Under the pieces are notes generated by a model. It was not told the DNA's origin and did not search any database. It was given only the letters and a program-made list of their open reading frames with translations. The translations under genes were made by a program, and so were the position numbers. Positions 6,314 through 7,132 of a stretch of DNA of 7,132 bases are shown here, piece by piece; within the stretch, counting starts at the first letter, position 1, and every line of letters begins with the position of its first letter. Origin of the DNA: an uncultured Treponema sp. (GTDB lineage Bacteria > Spirochaetota > Spirochaetia > Treponematales > Treponemataceae); NCBI GenBank assembly GCA_905373565.1, contig CAJPTT010000120.1, positions 1-7,132 of the forward strand. Reading direction: 5' to 3'.

Positions 6314-6808
6314 ATGGAAAAAACAGGAAGAGTGATACGTATGCCGATAACAAAACGAAACGGCATGCAAATTGCGACCGTTCAATACGATACTCCCGAA
6401 GCGGAACTCTGTTCGATTAAATCTACCGACACTCGCGACGGTTGTTCGGTATGCGGATGCGGCGGGGGCTGTCACGCATGCGGAAAAGGCGATACGGAAG
6501 GGTTGCTTGTGGTACAGGGAAATATCGTTAATGCGCTGAATGTTTCGGGAAAAGATTTGTGGATCGGAAATAAGGTCGGTGTATTTATTTCCGATAAGGC
6601 TGCCCGCTTTCAGGGGCTGTATGCAGTCGGTATCCCGCTTCTTCTCGCCGCCGCCGCTTTTACCGTAATATTTTTACGGACTCACAGTGAGGGGCTTGCG
6701 CTTGCCGGTATTGCTGTAGGGCTTACAGTGGGGGCGACTATCGCATTTGGGATAAACCGTATTTTTAAAGAGCGGGCGCTTCCCCAGATTATTACCGTCT
6801 ATGAGTAA
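6314..6808 (+). CDS. RseC/SoxC-like SoxR-reducing system membrane protein
   Basis: A 164-residue inner-membrane protein of the RseC/MucC (SoxR-reducing system) type. The N-terminal half carries a cysteine-rich cluster, Cys33, Cys44, Cys47, Cys49, Cys53 and Cys56, with the core CSVCGCGGGCHACGKG (44-59), probably binding a metal or cluster. A short beta-rich segment with VSGKDLWIGNKVGVFI (77-92) matches the family's 'G-D-x-V-x-V' region. Two hydrophobic segments follow, about 100-121 and 127-147, ending in a positively charged tail. In other bacteria RseC works with Rnf electron transport to keep redox sensors reduced; here the partner is unknown. The ribosome binding site GGAGG (6303-6307) is 6 bases from the ATG. 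It lies 63 bases after the YmdB-like stop, with no convincing promoter or terminator between, so co-transcription is likely. Confidence 0.85.
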   Translation: MEKTGRVIRMPITKRNGMQIATVQYDTPEAELCSIKSTDTRDGCSVCGCGGGCHACGKGDTEGLLVVQGNIVNALNVSGKDLWIGNKVGVFISDKAARFQGLYAVGIPLLLAAAAFTVIFLRTHSEGLALAGIAVGLTVGATIAFGINRIFKERALPQIITVYE

Positions 6809-6814
6809 AAAACT

Positions 6815-7132
6815 ATGAATGAAAAAAACATTGCCGATAGTGTAGAAGTTCCGATTACGGAAGTGAAATTAACCGAAACGCAACTGCCGGTGCGAAAAAA
6901 AATCGGGTTTGGCATTGCCGACATCGGCGGAAATTTATTTTTTACGGCTATGGGGTTTTGGACATTGACCTACCTTACCGACACGGTATATTTGGCGCCT
7001 GCCCTTGCCGGTATCGCTATTATGGCGGCAAAGATATGGGATGCAGTTACCGACCCTATTGTCGGCTTTCTTTCCGACAACACTCGTTCCCGATTCGGCA
7101 GGCGCCGTCCGTATCTCTTATTCGGAGCGCTG
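6815..7132 (+). CDS. GPH-family (MelB-type) sugar:cation symporter, N-terminal 106 residues (cut by right edge)
   Basis: The ATG at 6815 opens a frame that runs to the window end without a stop. After a polar N-terminal tail of about 28 residues the protein reads IGFGIADIGGNLFF (30-43), the conserved first transmembrane segment of glycoside-pentoside-hexuronide:cation symporters. Next comes the family signature WDAVTDPIVGFLSD (75-88) and RSRFGRRRPYLL (91-102). Asp76 and Asp80 match the cation-site aspartates of MelB (Asp55 and Asp59). The transporter probably imports a sugar or glycoside together with Na+ or H+; the substrate cannot be told. The start lies 6 bases after the RseC-like stop with only a weak ribosome binding site, so it is probably translated by coupling within the same operon. 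Confidence 0.9.
   Translation, partial: MNEKNIADSVEVPITEVKLTETQLPVRKKIGFGIADIGGNLFFTAMGFWTLTYLTDTVYLAPALAGIAIMAAKIWDAVTDPIVGFLSDNTRSRFGRRRPYLLFGAL

Noticed and set aside
5898..6335. 145-codon open frame overlapping the YmdB-like gene and the start of the RseC-like gene
   Set aside because: It lies in another frame of a well-matched family member and the RseC-like start has its own clear ribosome binding site.

Overview
The window looks like chromosomal DNA from a spirochaete, most likely a Treponema. The clues are a threonyl-tRNA synthetase without a TGS domain, a phosphoglycerate kinase of about 418 residues with a lysine/alanine-rich insert after its SHLG motif, a PGK-DUF1667 gene pair, and an RseC-like protein. 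The genus is an inference from recalled family traits, not a database match. There are no tRNA or rRNA genes, CRISPR arrays or complete mobile elements; it reads as ordinary core genome with some unusual gene variants.

Left part: the 5' end of an unrecognised cytoplasmic-type protein lies on the minus strand and runs off the left edge. It is divergent from pgk. The 249-base gap between them holds a plausible sigma-70 promoter for pgk, two small hairpins in the pgk leader and a good ribosome binding site. pgk is followed 11 bases later by a small four-cysteine DUF1667 protein, probably co-transcribed.

Middle: the pgk unit and thrS converge on a strong 13-bp-stem hairpin usable as a terminator from either side. 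Between the thrS stop and that hairpin is a short coding-like stretch with no start codon, possibly the tail of a lost gene. thrS is transcribed leftward from a promoter with a perfect TTGACA box and has a strong Shine-Dalgarno sequence.

Right part: divergent from thrS, a rightward cluster starts with a TPR protein, possibly read from a leaderless mRNA. Next comes a YmdB-family metallophosphoesterase homologue that overlaps it by 4 bases, then an RseC/SoxC-like redox membrane protein, then the start of a GPH-family (MelB-type) sugar:cation symporter that runs off the right edge. The strongest observation is that the YmdB homologue keeps the family's fold motifs but has replaced essentially every metal-binding residue. 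It appears to be a pseudoenzyme, co-translated with a TPR scaffold protein.
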